From positions 4,462,501 through 4,526,500 of the forward strand of contig NC_011566.1 of assembly GCF_000014885.1 (NCBI RefSeq): a stretch of 64,000 bases of DNA, written 5' to 3'. Under the pieces are notes generated by a model. The model did no database searches. It was not told where the DNA came from and worked only from the letters and a program-made list of their open reading frames with translations. Made by a program: the position numbers and the translations under genes. Shown here in pieces: positions 8,927 to 17,695 of this stretch; position 1 is the stretch's first letter, and the number at the start of each line of letters is the position of its first letter. Origin of the DNA: Shewanella piezotolerans WP3. Lineage in GTDB: Bacteria; Pseudomonadota; Gammaproteobacteria; Enterobacterales; Shewanellaceae.

Positions 8927-10138
8927 ATGGATCTCTCAACGTTACGGTCTCAGTTCCCTGCGCTTGCCCAGTCTAACGACGGCTACCCGCTGTGCTATTT
9001 AGACACCGCCGCCACCAGCCAGAAACCGCAACAAGTGATTGATGCCATGAATCACTACTATCAATTCGATAATGCCAACGTGCATCGCGCTGCGCACCAA
9101 TTATCAGCCCGAGCAACCACTCAATATGAAGCGGTACGCGACAAGCTTTGCCAGTTGATTTGTGCTGAGCGCCGCGAAGAGATAATTTTTACCCACGGTA
9201 CCACTGAGTCGATAAATATCGTCGCTAATGGCCTTACCTCGCAGCTCAGGCAAGGCGAGCTGATTTTAATTGATAGTGCAGCCCATCACGCTAATATCGT
9301 GCCGTGGCAAGAGCTGGCACAGCGCACTGGCGCAATTGTTAAACCCATTCCTTTAACTGGCGATTGCCGTTTAGATATTACCGCTTTCGATGCGCTATTA
9401 ACCGAGCGCCCTGCAATTGTCGCGCTAAGTCATGTGTCCAATGTGTTGGGGACCGTGAACCCAGTGGCCGAGCTCGTGGCTAGAGCCAAGCAAGTGGGGG
9501 CAATCACCTTAGTCGATGGTGCACAAGCCATCGCCCACATGGATGTTGATGTACAAGCGATAGGGTGTGACTTTTACGTATTCTCAGGCCATAAGATGTA
9601 TGGACCGACGGGGATCGGTGTGCTCTATGGTCGCTTTGATCCACTAGATAAACTCACCCCGTTAATGACGGGCGGAGAGATGATAAAAACCGTCAGTTTT
9701 AGCGGCACTGTATTTAACCAGCTGCCAAACAGGCTAGAAGCTGGCACGCCACCGATTGCAGAGGTTATCGGTTTAGGCGCTGCAATCGATTTCCTTAATG
9801 CTTTGCCTAAAACGCCAGTGCGTGAAGCAGAGCAAGCTTTATTGGTTTACTTACAAGATTCACTGCAAGACTTAGGTGATATAGCGCTATACGGCGCTCA
9901 TAGCGATAATCTTGGTGCCGTCGCCTTTAATCTAGCTGGAGAGCATCATCAAGACGTGGGGATCTTACTTGATCAACAAGGGATCGCGGTTCGCTGCGGC
10001 CACCACTGCGCCATGCCTCTGATGCAAATATTACAGCTAAATGGTTGTTGCCGCGCCTCCATTGGCGTTTATACCGATAAAGCCGATATCGACAACTTTA
10101 TAACCGCAATGAAATCAGTGAAAGAACTGCTGTTATAG
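8927..10138 (+). CDS. csdA: Cysteine desulfurase (SufS/CsdA type)
   Basis: A PLP enzyme of 403 residues that removes sulfur from cysteine as a persulfide for iron-sulfur cluster or other thio-cofactor assembly. The PLP lysine lies in FSGHKMYGPTGIGVLYG, the cofactor-stacking histidine in SAAHHANIVPW, and the catalytic cysteine in VRCGHHCAMPLMQ, the short-loop form of group II desulfurases. The next gene is a SufE/CsdE partner, which makes the Csd system more likely than Suf (no sufBCD nearby). Confidence 0.92.
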   Translation: MDLSTLRSQFPALAQSNDGYPLCYLDTAATSQKPQQVIDAMNHYYQFDNANVHRAAHQLSARATTQYEAVRDKLCQLICAERREEIIFTHGTTESINIVANGLTSQLRQGELILIDSAAHHANIVPWQELAQRTGAIVKPIPLTGDCRLDITAFDALLTERPAIVALSHVSNVLGTVNPVAELVARAKQVGAITLVDGAQAIAHMDVDVQAIGCDFYVFSGHKMYGPTGIGVLYGRFDPLDKLTPLMTGGEMIKTVSFSGTVFNQLPNRLEAGTPPIAEVIGLGAAIDFLNALPKTPVREAEQALLVYLQDSLQDLGDIALYGAHSDNLGAVAFNLAGEHHQDVGILLDQQGIAVRCGHHCAMPLMQILQLNGCCRASIGVYTDKADIDNFITAMKSVKELLL

Positions 10139-10248
10139 CGACTAGATGCTAGGCAGCTCTAATTTAAAAGCTGACGCTTCTAAAAGTCAGATAACACTCT
10201 TTACAACTATATTTATAATATCACCATTACATCAATCTTAGGTCGAGT

Positions 10249-10704
10249 ATGAGCCAGTTAATCCAACCTTCAACAGCAGACTTTTTAGCATTAGAGTTCA
10301 GCCAATCGACTCAAGCAACGTTAGCGCTGTTTCAACAAGCAAACAACTGGCAAGAACGTTATCGTCATATCATGCTGCTAGGTAAAAACTTATCTAAACT
10401 TGCTGATGAATACCGCGTTGAAAGCGCTCAGGTTAGAGGCTGCGAAAGTGATGCTTGGTTGTATCACAGTGAAATAGATGGCAAGCATTACTTCCTCGCA
10501 GACAGCGATGCTCGCATAGTTAAAGGGTTAGTCACACTATTGTTGATTGCCTGTAATGGTAAAACAAGTGCAGAAATAAGCGCATTCGATGCCGATGATT
10601 ACTTTAGTCAGCTTGGCTTACAAGGTCAGCTCAGCCCATCTCGTACTAATGGTTTATTGGCGTTAGTCCAAGCGATTAAAGCAGGTGTTGTTGATACCAA
10701 GTAA
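10249..10704 (+). CDS. csdE: SufE-family sulfur acceptor (CsdE)
   Basis: A 151-residue partner of the cysteine desulfurase encoded 110 bp upstream. It takes the persulfide sulfur on a conserved cysteine, seen in VRGCESDAWLYH, and stimulates the desulfurase. The fold pattern (WQERYRHIMLLGKNL at the start, then the cysteine loop, then DSDARIVKGLVTLLL) is that of SufE/CsdE. It is a normal full-length member. The csdA-csdE pairing and the absence of other suf genes support the Csd assignment. Confidence 0.9.
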   Translation: MSQLIQPSTADFLALEFSQSTQATLALFQQANNWQERYRHIMLLGKNLSKLADEYRVESAQVRGCESDAWLYHSEIDGKHYFLADSDARIVKGLVTLLLIACNGKTSAEISAFDADDYFSQLGLQGQLSPSRTNGLLALVQAIKAGVVDTK

Positions 10705-10728
10705 CAAGCTTCATCGGCTAAATCGAGT

Positions 10729-10754
10729 ACCAGCCAAGTCTACACTTGGCTGGT
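10729..10754. terminator. Bidirectional hairpin between csdE and TRAP permease gene
   Basis: ACCAGCCAAGT and ACTTGGCTGGT form an 11-bp perfect stem around CTAC, midway between two converging genes. T-runs are lacking, but position favours a terminator. Confidence 0.6.
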
Positions 10755-10763
10755 GATAAAATG

Positions 10764-12695
10764 CTAAACAGCTACCTTTGCTGTGGTTTTCCACTGTTTG
10801 ACCAACAAACCTAATACAATCAACATGCCCACAAAGCCGATACCAAACGGATTGAACAGCACCAGTGGCACTGCAGCAAAAGCGACAATACGCTCAACGC
10901 TTGATAAAGCACGCAGCAGATAACCTTCAATCGCAATTGCTAATGCCAAGATAATCGTGGCAGTTTGCAGTATGGCAAATCCAAATGCCAATACACCGGC
11001 CTCTGGATTTAGTAAGTCGGTATAAGCCATCATAATCGGGATCATAAACAGGCCTCCTGCTAACTTAAACGCTTCAACAGAAGATTTCATAGGATTTGCA
11101 TTTGCCACCCCAGCACCAGCAAATGCCGCCAGTGCAATCGGTGGTGTTACGTTTGATGTTTGCGATAACCAAAATACGATTAGATGCGCTGTTAGTAGCG
11201 GCAAACCAAAGTCGCCCAACATCGGCACAGCCATAACAGCCAATACGATATAAGCAGCAGTTACCGGTAGACCCATGCCTAATACTAAAGCGACTATACT
11301 GATTAACCCCAAAGCCACCAACATATAACCGCCAGAGAAATCCATCACAAACTGGGTAAACTGCAGCCCTATACCTGTCTGTCCCACCACGCCAACAATA
11401 ATGCCCGCTGCGCCACAAGCAACAGAGATTGGCAGTGCCATTAGTGCACCATTTTTCATTCCTGAAATAAATTTACTCAAGCCTATACGGCTATGCTTAC
11501 GCAAAGCTGCGGTAAGTAGTATTGCAGCGCAACCGGCAACACCGACCAATAATGGCGAGTAAGCCATCATCAGCAGTACGGTGATAATCACTAACGGAAT
11601 AAGATGATGCGCCCCTTGTTTCATCACCGCAATAACAGCCTCTGTGCGACTCGCAGCTTGCAAGTTCAACTTACACGCCATCAAATGCACATACAGTAAG
11701 GTACAGAAAAAGTAGAGGATAGCTGGTGCAATCGATGCCAGCATAATGTCGCTATAGGGCACGCCCGTAAACTGCGCCATGACAAAAGCGCCCGCTCCCA
11801 TAATTGGCGGCATGATCTGCCCACCCGTTGATGCAGCGGCTTCAATGCCTGCGGACTGCTCTGGCGTATAGCCAAGCTTCTTCATCATCGGGATCGTCAC
11901 CGAACCCGTTGTTACTGTATTGGCGATAGCGGAGCCAGAAATGGAACCTAAACCCGCAGATGCTAAAACCGCAGCTTTGGCTGGTCCACCACGATATTTC
12001 CCCGCAATAGAGAACGCCAAATCGATAAAGAACTTGCCTGCACCTGTGACCTCAAGAAAAGCACCAAATAGTACAAAAATGAACACTGTGGTCGCGGCAA
12101 TCCCCAAGGCGGAGCCAAATACCCCATTAGCAGAGAAGATCTGGAATTGAATAAGCTCCTGCAACGAGTAGGCTTTAGTTGCTAACGCGCCCGGCAACAT
12201 ATCACCAAATGCACTGTAAGCTAAAAATAGCCCGGCAATCATCACCATCACCCAGCCGACAGTTCGGCGACACCCTTCCAATAATAACAACAGCAGGGCG
12301 CATCCTGCCGCTAAGTCGATATTGCCTAAGCCATACAATAAGTGGTCAATATCGTTGTAGTCGAAGATCAGCATCCGATATCCGGCAAAAACGGTCAGTC
12401 CACACAACAGCAGATCGGTTACACGACCGAGCATGTAGCCTTTGCTATATCGATTGCTTATCAACGGGTAATGTAAAAATATCAACACTAACACCCAACA
12501 TAGGTGCACTGGACGAAAGTAGGTCGCCGAAATTGTTGAAGTGATCCCCTGCCATATTTGAAAGGATGACAGCGCCACCGCAATAGCAAGAATCACATAG
12601 CCGAGATATTTAACAGTCGATTCATGGGGAAGTGGCGTTACAACAGGTGCATGTGTCGTCGCATCCGTATCACTGTTTTGTTGAAGAGGGCTCAT
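10764..12695 (-). CDS. TRAP transporter permease, fused DctQM (TAXI family)
   Basis: A 643-residue inner-membrane protein with about 16 or more hydrophobic segments. An N-terminal small-subunit part (residues about 30-165) is fused to the large DctM part, as in TAXI-type TRAP systems. The large part shows GSISGSAIANTVTTGSVTIPMMKK, AAASTGGQIMPPIMGAGAFVMA and GMGLPVTAAYIVLAVM, the conserved DctM loops. It uses an ion gradient to import a carboxylate-type substrate delivered by the periplasmic protein encoded directly upstream (12886-13812). A shadow frame inside it was ignored. Substrate unknown (glutamate and other organic acids are known for TAXI systems). Confidence 0.92.
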   Translation of the reverse strand: MSPLQQNSDTDATTHAPVVTPLPHESTVKYLGYVILAIAVALSSFQIWQGITSTISATYFRPVHLCWVLVLIFLHYPLISNRYSKGYMLGRVTDLLLCGLTVFAGYRMLIFDYNDIDHLLYGLGNIDLAAGCALLLLLLEGCRRTVGWVMVMIAGLFLAYSAFGDMLPGALATKAYSLQELIQFQIFSANGVFGSALGIAATTVFIFVLFGAFLEVTGAGKFFIDLAFSIAGKYRGGPAKAAVLASAGLGSISGSAIANTVTTGSVTIPMMKKLGYTPEQSAGIEAAASTGGQIMPPIMGAGAFVMAQFTGVPYSDIMLASIAPAILYFFCTLLYVHLMACKLNLQAASRTEAVIAVMKQGAHHLIPLVIITVLLMMAYSPLLVGVAGCAAILLTAALRKHSRIGLSKFISGMKNGALMALPISVACGAAGIIVGVVGQTGIGLQFTQFVMDFSGGYMLVALGLISIVALVLGMGLPVTAAYIVLAVMAVPMLGDFGLPLLTAHLIVFWLSQTSNVTPPIALAAFAGAGVANANPMKSSVEAFKLAGGLFMIPIMMAYTDLLNPEAGVLAFGFAILQTATIILALAIAIEGYLLRALSSVERIVAFAAVPLVLFNPFGIGFVGMLIVLGLLVKQWKTTAKVAV

Positions 12696-12787
12696 AGCAT
12701 GTCCTCAAATTGTCTACTCTCAAATGCTCCGTGACTCATGTTCAATCGGTGATAGATTACGGGCATTTGAGATATAAGCTAGATAAA

Positions 12788-12814
12788 ATAAAGGCAACCC
12801 AAAGCTGCCTTTAT
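12788..12814 (-). terminator. Intra-operon attenuating terminator
   Basis: AAAGGCA and TGCCTTT pair around a 9-nt loop, in the gap between the binding-protein gene and the permease gene. Such a structure often lets the binding protein be made in excess over the permease. Confidence 0.5.
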
Positions 12815-12885
12815 TGATGATTTACACCGCAGTTTATTAACTGCTAATGATCGTCGACTTCAAGAATCGCTTACTGAAAAGTAAA

Positions 12886-13812
12886 CTATTTAGCCAACGA
12901 GTCTAAGTACTTTTGCGCACCAGGGTGCAATGGCACACCTTCTAACCGACCTGCATTATCAGGGGTTGTCGCCTCAGCCACTTTCACCACTTTTTGCACT
13001 TCAGTCATATTTTCAAAGGCTGCTTTGGTAAGGTTAAACGCCATCTCATCACTCATCTTAGCGCTCACCACAATCACATTCCATACACTTAATGTCGCAA
13101 CCGCGCCCACGTTGTTATAAACATCGGCAGGTATGGTATAGCTGCTATAAGCTGGGTGTTGCTTGATAAATGCCGCACTCTCCGCAGCTGAGACAGGAAT
13201 AATATTAACTTTATGCGTCAGTGCAACTTGAGTCACTGCGCCAACGCCTTGGCCACCCACAATAAAGCCGGCATCAATCTGACCGTTAGCTAATGCGTTT
13301 GTGGTCTCAGAGTAGTTAAGATATACCGCTTTAATATCTTTTTTTACGTCAATACCGATAGATTCAAGCAGTGCAGCCGAGGTCACCGCAGTGCCACTCG
13401 CTGGCGCACCCAGCGAAATGCGCTTACCTTTAAGATCGGCCAAAGAGCTAATGCCAGAGTTCTCTAGGCTGATAGCATGAACTAAGTTTGGGTATAGCGC
13501 GAATAAAGTATTGACCGGCATTGCACTTCTGAATTTACCCTCCCCCTTATAAGCATCAAGGACCACATTGCCCATCGCGATGCCCGCAATCATGTCACCA
13601 CGAACCACTTTAATCGTGTTCTCCACTGACGCTGCCGTCACTTCCGCTTTTACATTCACTTCAGGGACCTTATCAGACCAAACCTTGGCTAAGGCGCCAC
13701 CAAAAGGATAATAGATCCCACTTTGGCCACCCGTGCCAATCGAATAATTATCGGCCTGAGCCGACGCTGGCAAGACCAATAGTAGTGCAAGCATTAACAC
13801 ACGATGCAACAT
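12886..13812 (-). CDS. TAXI family TRAP transporter substrate-binding protein
   Basis: A periplasmic binding protein of about 308 residues. It starts with a Sec signal peptide (LMLALLLVLPASAQA) followed by the TAXI hallmark YSIGTGGQSGIYYPFGGALAKVW. Later come GKRISLGAPASGTAVTS and QIDAGFIVGGQG, typical of the family. An in-frame ATG at 13833 is possible, but the ATG at 13812 has a GAGGGG ribosome site at good spacing and is preferred. The gene precedes the fused permease by 190 bp with a hairpin between, so the two form one transporter. Confidence 0.92.
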   Translation of the reverse strand: MLHRVLMLALLLVLPASAQADNYSIGTGGQSGIYYPFGGALAKVWSDKVPEVNVKAEVTAASVENTIKVVRGDMIAGIAMGNVVLDAYKGEGKFRSAMPVNTLFALYPNLVHAISLENSGISSLADLKGKRISLGAPASGTAVTSAALLESIGIDVKKDIKAVYLNYSETTNALANGQIDAGFIVGGQGVGAVTQVALTHKVNIIPVSAAESAAFIKQHPAYSSYTIPADVYNNVGAVATLSVWNVIVVSAKMSDEMAFNLTKAAFENMTEVQKVVKVAEATTPDNAGRLEGVPLHPGAQKYLDSLAK

Positions 13813-14139
13813 AGCTTTCCCCTCAAATTTCATTTATTTTTATATTAGGCTTTAATTTAAAAGCTTTTAATTATTAACGATTTCACTTCAATTTGGCCTC
13901 GATACTCACTGAAGAGTTAACCATTGTCAAGCCGTCGAATAGTCGAACAAACCCACCAAACAAGCCAAAAACTCGCGGTGAAGTATGCCGTAATAGTTGT
14001 TTAGAACGCCTCATATAAGGCTGATGAAAAGCAATAATCCACAATCCGCTAGATCCATTTTGAACTCATAAAGACATATAGGCTAATATGGCAAGCATAA
14101 CGATAAGTGTCGCTAATCTAATGAAGACAAAGGACAAAT
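13813..14139. other. Divergent intergenic region, no gene seen
   Basis: About 325 bp between the leftward TRAP genes and a rightward M19 gene. It is AT-rich and should carry both promoters. No clear operator or RNA was recognised. Confidence 0.4.
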
Positions 14140-15294
14140 ATGCAAAACCTAATTAATAGACGTCAACTGATTAAAGGGATTACCGCTGGTACAATCTTGA
14201 GCCAACTCGGTTCTCTGCCCGCGCTAGCCAGTAACGAACGGCGCCTATTTGTTGATGGCCTTTGCTTTCTTCCTGATGATTTGGCAGACCTAAGCAGCTC
14301 CAAAATTGATGCTTATCTTTGTGACATATCTGCCATTGAAGCTATTAAACAGCCCGATGGCACCACTAACTATAAGCGTACTTATAAAGCTTGCATCAAG
14401 AGCATTGCAGAGGCAAACAGCCGAGTTGAGGCTAATAAGGATAAGTTGATCCTTGGCCTAAATAGCTCAGATATCAAACGGGCAAAGCAGACCGATCGCA
14501 CCGCTGTGTTTTTTCAAATCCAAGGCGCTGATTGCGTTGAGGAGAGTATTGATAACAACTTAAACCAAGTCGATGAATTTCATGCTAAAGGTCTACGCGC
14601 CCTGCAGCTTACTCACCATTACGGTAACCAATTTAGCGGCGGGGCATTGGATAACGATGCCAGTGGCGGCTTAAATCTACCGTTAACCAAAGCGGGTGAA
14701 GCGCTCATTCATAAACTCAATCAAAGCAATATTTTGGTTGATGTTAGCCATTCAAGCCCGCAAGCGGCTTTAGATACCGCAAGAACAAGCAACTCACCGA
14801 TAGTGCAAAGCCATGGCGCAGTGCGGGCTATTGTTAATCATGCTCGGTGCAGCCCAGATGAAGTGATAAAGGCCATCGCCGACACAGGCGGCTTGTTTGG
14901 GGTATTTATGATGAGCTTTTGGCTTACTAACGATAAAGTACCGACAACAGACCACTATATAAACCATTTGAAGCATGTCGCTAAAGTGGCTGGGATTGAT
15001 GCCGTCGCTATTGCCAATGATTACCCCCTTAGAGGCCAGAAAAATCTACTAAAACTTAATAACAACAACGCTGAAGGGGTTAAGCAGTATCTTGATTGGT
15101 GGCATAGCCTACGAGAGAAAAATGTACTCGGTTACGATGTTGAACCTGTGCATGTGGTGATCCCTGAACTGAACCATATCGATCGCATGGAGCGTATCGA
15201 CTTGGCGCTCGGTAAGGCAGGCTTTACGAGTAACGACCGCGATAAGATCATGGGACAAAACTGGCAAAGAGTGCTTAATGAGGTGTTAGTATAA
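14140..15294 (+). CDS. M19 (membrane dipeptidase) family protein, Tat-exported, atypical metal site
   Basis: A 384-residue homologue of renal-type dipeptidase. The N-terminus has a Tat-type signal (NRRQLIKG then a hydrophobic stretch ending PALA). Family segments include GLRALQLTHHYGNQFSGG, LVDVSHSSPQAALD (His about 204) and SPIVQSHGAVRAI (His about 225), and an aspartate in IANDYP. The usual N-terminal HxD metal pair is replaced by VDGLCF, and the bridging glutamate of the I-E-G motif is a glutamine (QIQGAD, about residue 128). It may bind one metal, or have changed chemistry, or belong to a sister subfamily. The neighbouring TRAP transporter might share a peptide or amino-acid-derived substrate (inference). 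Confidence 0.8.
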   Translation: MQNLINRRQLIKGITAGTILSQLGSLPALASNERRLFVDGLCFLPDDLADLSSSKIDAYLCDISAIEAIKQPDGTTNYKRTYKACIKSIAEANSRVEANKDKLILGLNSSDIKRAKQTDRTAVFFQIQGADCVEESIDNNLNQVDEFHAKGLRALQLTHHYGNQFSGGALDNDASGGLNLPLTKAGEALIHKLNQSNILVDVSHSSPQAALDTARTSNSPIVQSHGAVRAIVNHARCSPDEVIKAIADTGGLFGVFMMSFWLTNDKVPTTDHYINHLKHVAKVAGIDAVAIANDYPLRGQKNLLKLNNNNAEGVKQYLDWWHSLREKNVLGYDVEPVHVVIPELNHIDRMERIDLALGKAGFTSNDRDKIMGQNWQRVLNEVLV

Positions 15295-15355
15295 TTGCGA
15301 CCTCTTAGTTAACAACGGTATTAAAATCGAAGCCACTATCATTGGAAATATAGTC

Positions 15356-15925
15356 ATGAATAGCCCTGTAAGCATAACTATGCCTATCATTGAAACTGAG
15401 AGAAGTATGATGCTGCTTTTGGCGCCAGAAAAGGCCCAGCTAATGCTTGACTACTATTTAGAAAACCGAATGCACCTCAACCCTTGGGAACCACAAAGAG
15501 ACAGTGGTTTTTATCGCTTAGAGCATTGGCAGCAGCAACTAACAGACAATCGTCGCCTGTTTGCAATAGGCTCTGCTTTAAAGCTAGTTGTGCTCAATAA
15601 AAATGCTAGTGAAGTCATCGGGGTCTGCAACTTTACCAATATCCAAAGGGGTATTTTTCAAGCTTGTAATCTGGGTTACTCGGTTGCAGCCAAATATCAA
15701 GGTCAAGGTTATATGCGCGAAATTCTGCAAGCAGCGCTGGCCTATGTGTTTGATGAGCTAAATTTACATCGGGTGATGGCGAATTATATGACAAGCAATC
15801 AGCGCAGTGCTGCATTGCTCAAACAATTAGGGTTTAAACAAGAAGGGTTGGCGAAATCCTATTTAAAAATAGCCGGGATCTGGCAAGATCACGTGCTAAC
15901 AGCCAAAATCAACCCAGCCCATTAA
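15356..15925 (+). CDS. RimJ/RimL-type GNAT acetyltransferase
   Basis: A 189-residue acetyltransferase of the ribosomal-protein N-terminal type. RimJ-like features are LENRMHLNPWEPQRDSGFY near the start, LGYSVAAKYQGQGYMREIL (acetyl-CoA motif with Q-G-Q-G) and HRVMANYMTSNQRSAALLKQLGF, the usual motif-B of this group. It could acetylate the N-terminus of a ribosomal protein (S5 in E. coli RimJ) or another amine. It is 61 bp after the M19 gene in the same direction and 53 bp before the ATPase gene, so the three may be co-transcribed. Confidence 0.82.
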   Translation: MNSPVSITMPIIETERSMMLLLAPEKAQLMLDYYLENRMHLNPWEPQRDSGFYRLEHWQQQLTDNRRLFAIGSALKLVVLNKNASEVIGVCNFTNIQRGIFQACNLGYSVAAKYQGQGYMREILQAALAYVFDELNLHRVMANYMTSNQRSAALLKQLGFKQEGLAKSYLKIAGIWQDHVLTAKINPAH

Positions 15926-15978
15926 CTCCACAGAGAGCCCAAAGAACAACTCTGAGCTCAAGGAGCATTCACAACAAT

Positions 15979-17160
15979 ATGCTAACCGCACTTGCCATTA
16001 ACAACTATCGCTCTTTACGCGATATCACCATACCACTAGCGCAACTCAATCTGGTGACAGGCGCTAATGGCAGTGGTAAATCCAATCTTTACAAAGCGCT
16101 AAGGCTGCTGGCGCAAACAGCCCAAGGTGGCGTGGTGAATGCGCTTGCGCTAGAAGGCGGCTTAGATTCCAGTTTTTGGGCTGGCCCTGAAACACTATCG
16201 CGCGCAATGCTCGCCGGTGAAGTCCCCGTTGAGGCAACCGTTAGGCAAGAGGTAAAGCGGTTAAAGCTTGGTTTTTCCAGCGACGAATTCAGTTATTTAA
16301 TTGAGCTTGGTTTACCTAAGCCCGACTCCACTACGCTATTCGGTTTAGATCCACAAATTAAGCGTGAGGCTATTTGGGTTGGTAATGCCTACCGTCCATC
16401 CACTGTGCTGGTTGAGCGTCGCTCAGCCTTAGTAAAAAGTCGTACTGGCAAGGATAAACCTGCTGGCTGGCAAACCTTAAATGTGCATATGCAACATAGC
16501 GATAGTATCTTTACTGAGCTTGCGGATCCTGAGCGAAGCCCTGAAGTGATCCGCCTGCGCGATAACATTCGCGCTTGGCGTTTTTACGATCACTTCCGCA
16601 GTGACAATGACGCTCCCGCCCGTAAACCGCAGCTTGGCACGCGCACACCAGTGTTACACCATGACGGCAGAGACTTAGCCTCAGCGATTCAAACCATTTT
16701 TGAAGTGGGTGATAGAGACGCATTCGATACCGCGTTAAGTGACGCGTTTCCCGGCGCTCATGTCATTATCGAGTATGAATCCAATGGCATGTTGAGCCTC
16801 AAATTTCATCAACAAGGTTTGTTAAGACCGCTGAATGCGGCAGAGCTATCAGACGGGACCTTGCGTTATTTGCTATTAGTTGCCGCACTGCTCACCCCGC
16901 GCCCTCCAGAATTGATGGTACTTAATGAGCCTGAAACCAGTTTGCACCCCGATCTTCTGCCCGCCCTTTCTCGCTTAATCATTAAAGCCTCAGAGCGCTG
17001 TCAGTTGTGGATCGTTTCTCATGCTAACCGTCTAATTAACTCACTGAATCAGTTTGAAGATTGCAATTTGATAGAGCTGGATAAGCAGCTCGGGCAAACC
17101 GAGATGATTGGACAAGATATATTGAGTAAGCCAAGTTGGCGCTGGAACAACCGCAGCTAA
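15979..17160 (+). CDS. AAA/SMC-like ATPase (AAA_21 family)
   Basis: A 393-residue soluble ATPase of the ABC/SMC-like class. The N-terminus LTALAINNYRSLRDITIPL leads into Walker A VTGANGSGKSNLYK (about residue 27). The signature-like segment LSDGTLRYLLLVAALL, Walker B with D-loop MVLNEPETSLHPDLLPAL and the switch histidine WIVSHANRL are all present, so it should hydrolyse ATP. There is no attached nuclease (TOPRIM) domain and no partner gene beside it, so a role in an OLD-type defence system is not supported. Function unknown; DNA repair or a stand-alone housekeeping role are both possible. Confidence 0.8.
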   Translation: MLTALAINNYRSLRDITIPLAQLNLVTGANGSGKSNLYKALRLLAQTAQGGVVNALALEGGLDSSFWAGPETLSRAMLAGEVPVEATVRQEVKRLKLGFSSDEFSYLIELGLPKPDSTTLFGLDPQIKREAIWVGNAYRPSTVLVERRSALVKSRTGKDKPAGWQTLNVHMQHSDSIFTELADPERSPEVIRLRDNIRAWRFYDHFRSDNDAPARKPQLGTRTPVLHHDGRDLASAIQTIFEVGDRDAFDTALSDAFPGAHVIIEYESNGMLSLKFHQQGLLRPLNAAELSDGTLRYLLLVAALLTPRPPELMVLNEPETSLHPDLLPALSRLIIKASERCQLWIVSHANRLINSLNQFEDCNLIELDKQLGQTEMIGQDILSKPSWRWNNRS

Positions 17161-17207
17161 ATGTGCTGCGGCCATTGGCTGAGTAGCAAGTGGGCTAAGA
17201 TCGAGAC

Positions 17208-17582
17208 TTACAGTGAAAAGTTAGCTATGGTTTTCTGAATGCCAACCACATCAGTACCACGCTTAAGCTCTTTGATTAATGGATCTTTTTGGCCTGAGAT
17301 CCATAACTTTAGCTCAGCGTCCATATCAAACGTGCCGGCAGTTTCCACCTCAAAATGGGTGATGGCTTTATAAGGTATCGAATGATAGCTGGTTTTCTTA
17401 CCTGTCATGCCTTGCTTATCAATCAGGATCAGGCGCTTGTTGGTAAACACAAACATATCGCGTACCACTTTATAGGCTAAATGTAAGCCCTCATTTTCCG
17501 CCATAATAGGGCTAAGCTCCTCGGTGAGTTCTTTAAGGTTGACCTCAGAGGCGTTACCCATCAATGAATCCAATAATCCCAT
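17208..17582 (-). CDS. PH domain-containing protein (bPH_1 family)
   Basis: A 124-residue cytosolic protein whose whole length fits the bacterial pleckstrin-homology-like domain. Signature features are FTNKRLILIDKQGMTGKKTSYHSIPYKAITHFEVETAG and a C-terminal helix beginning LIKELKRGTDV. Members are widespread, and their role is not established (some form oligomeric rings). It has its own promoter region and converges on the ATPase gene. Confidence 0.85.
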   Translation of the reverse strand: MGLLDSLMGNASEVNLKELTEELSPIMAENEGLHLAYKVVRDMFVFTNKRLILIDKQGMTGKKTSYHSIPYKAITHFEVETAGTFDMDAELKLWISGQKDPLIKELKRGTDVVGIQKTIANFSL

Positions 17583-17662
17583 GCTATTTTCCTTAATATT
17601 TTATGTTGAGAACTGCTAGTCCCTAGAAGCTCAAGCTTGTCTGATTAACTTACCTGAGATAT

Positions 17663-17690
17663 AAAAAAATCGCCATAAGGCGATTCTTTT
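17663..17690 (-). terminator. Terminator of rlhA
   Basis: AATCGCC and GGCGATT form a 7-bp stem with loop ATAA. On the minus strand it is followed by a long T-run, six bases past the rlhA stop. Confidence 0.85.
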
Positions 17691-17695
17691 ACTGT

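Noticed and set aside
15979..17160. The lone SMC-like ATPase as part of an anti-phage system
   Set aside because: No TOPRIM, nuclease, UvrD or other partner gene is adjacent; its neighbours are an acetyltransferase and a PH-domain gene. ATPase motifs alone do not support defence.
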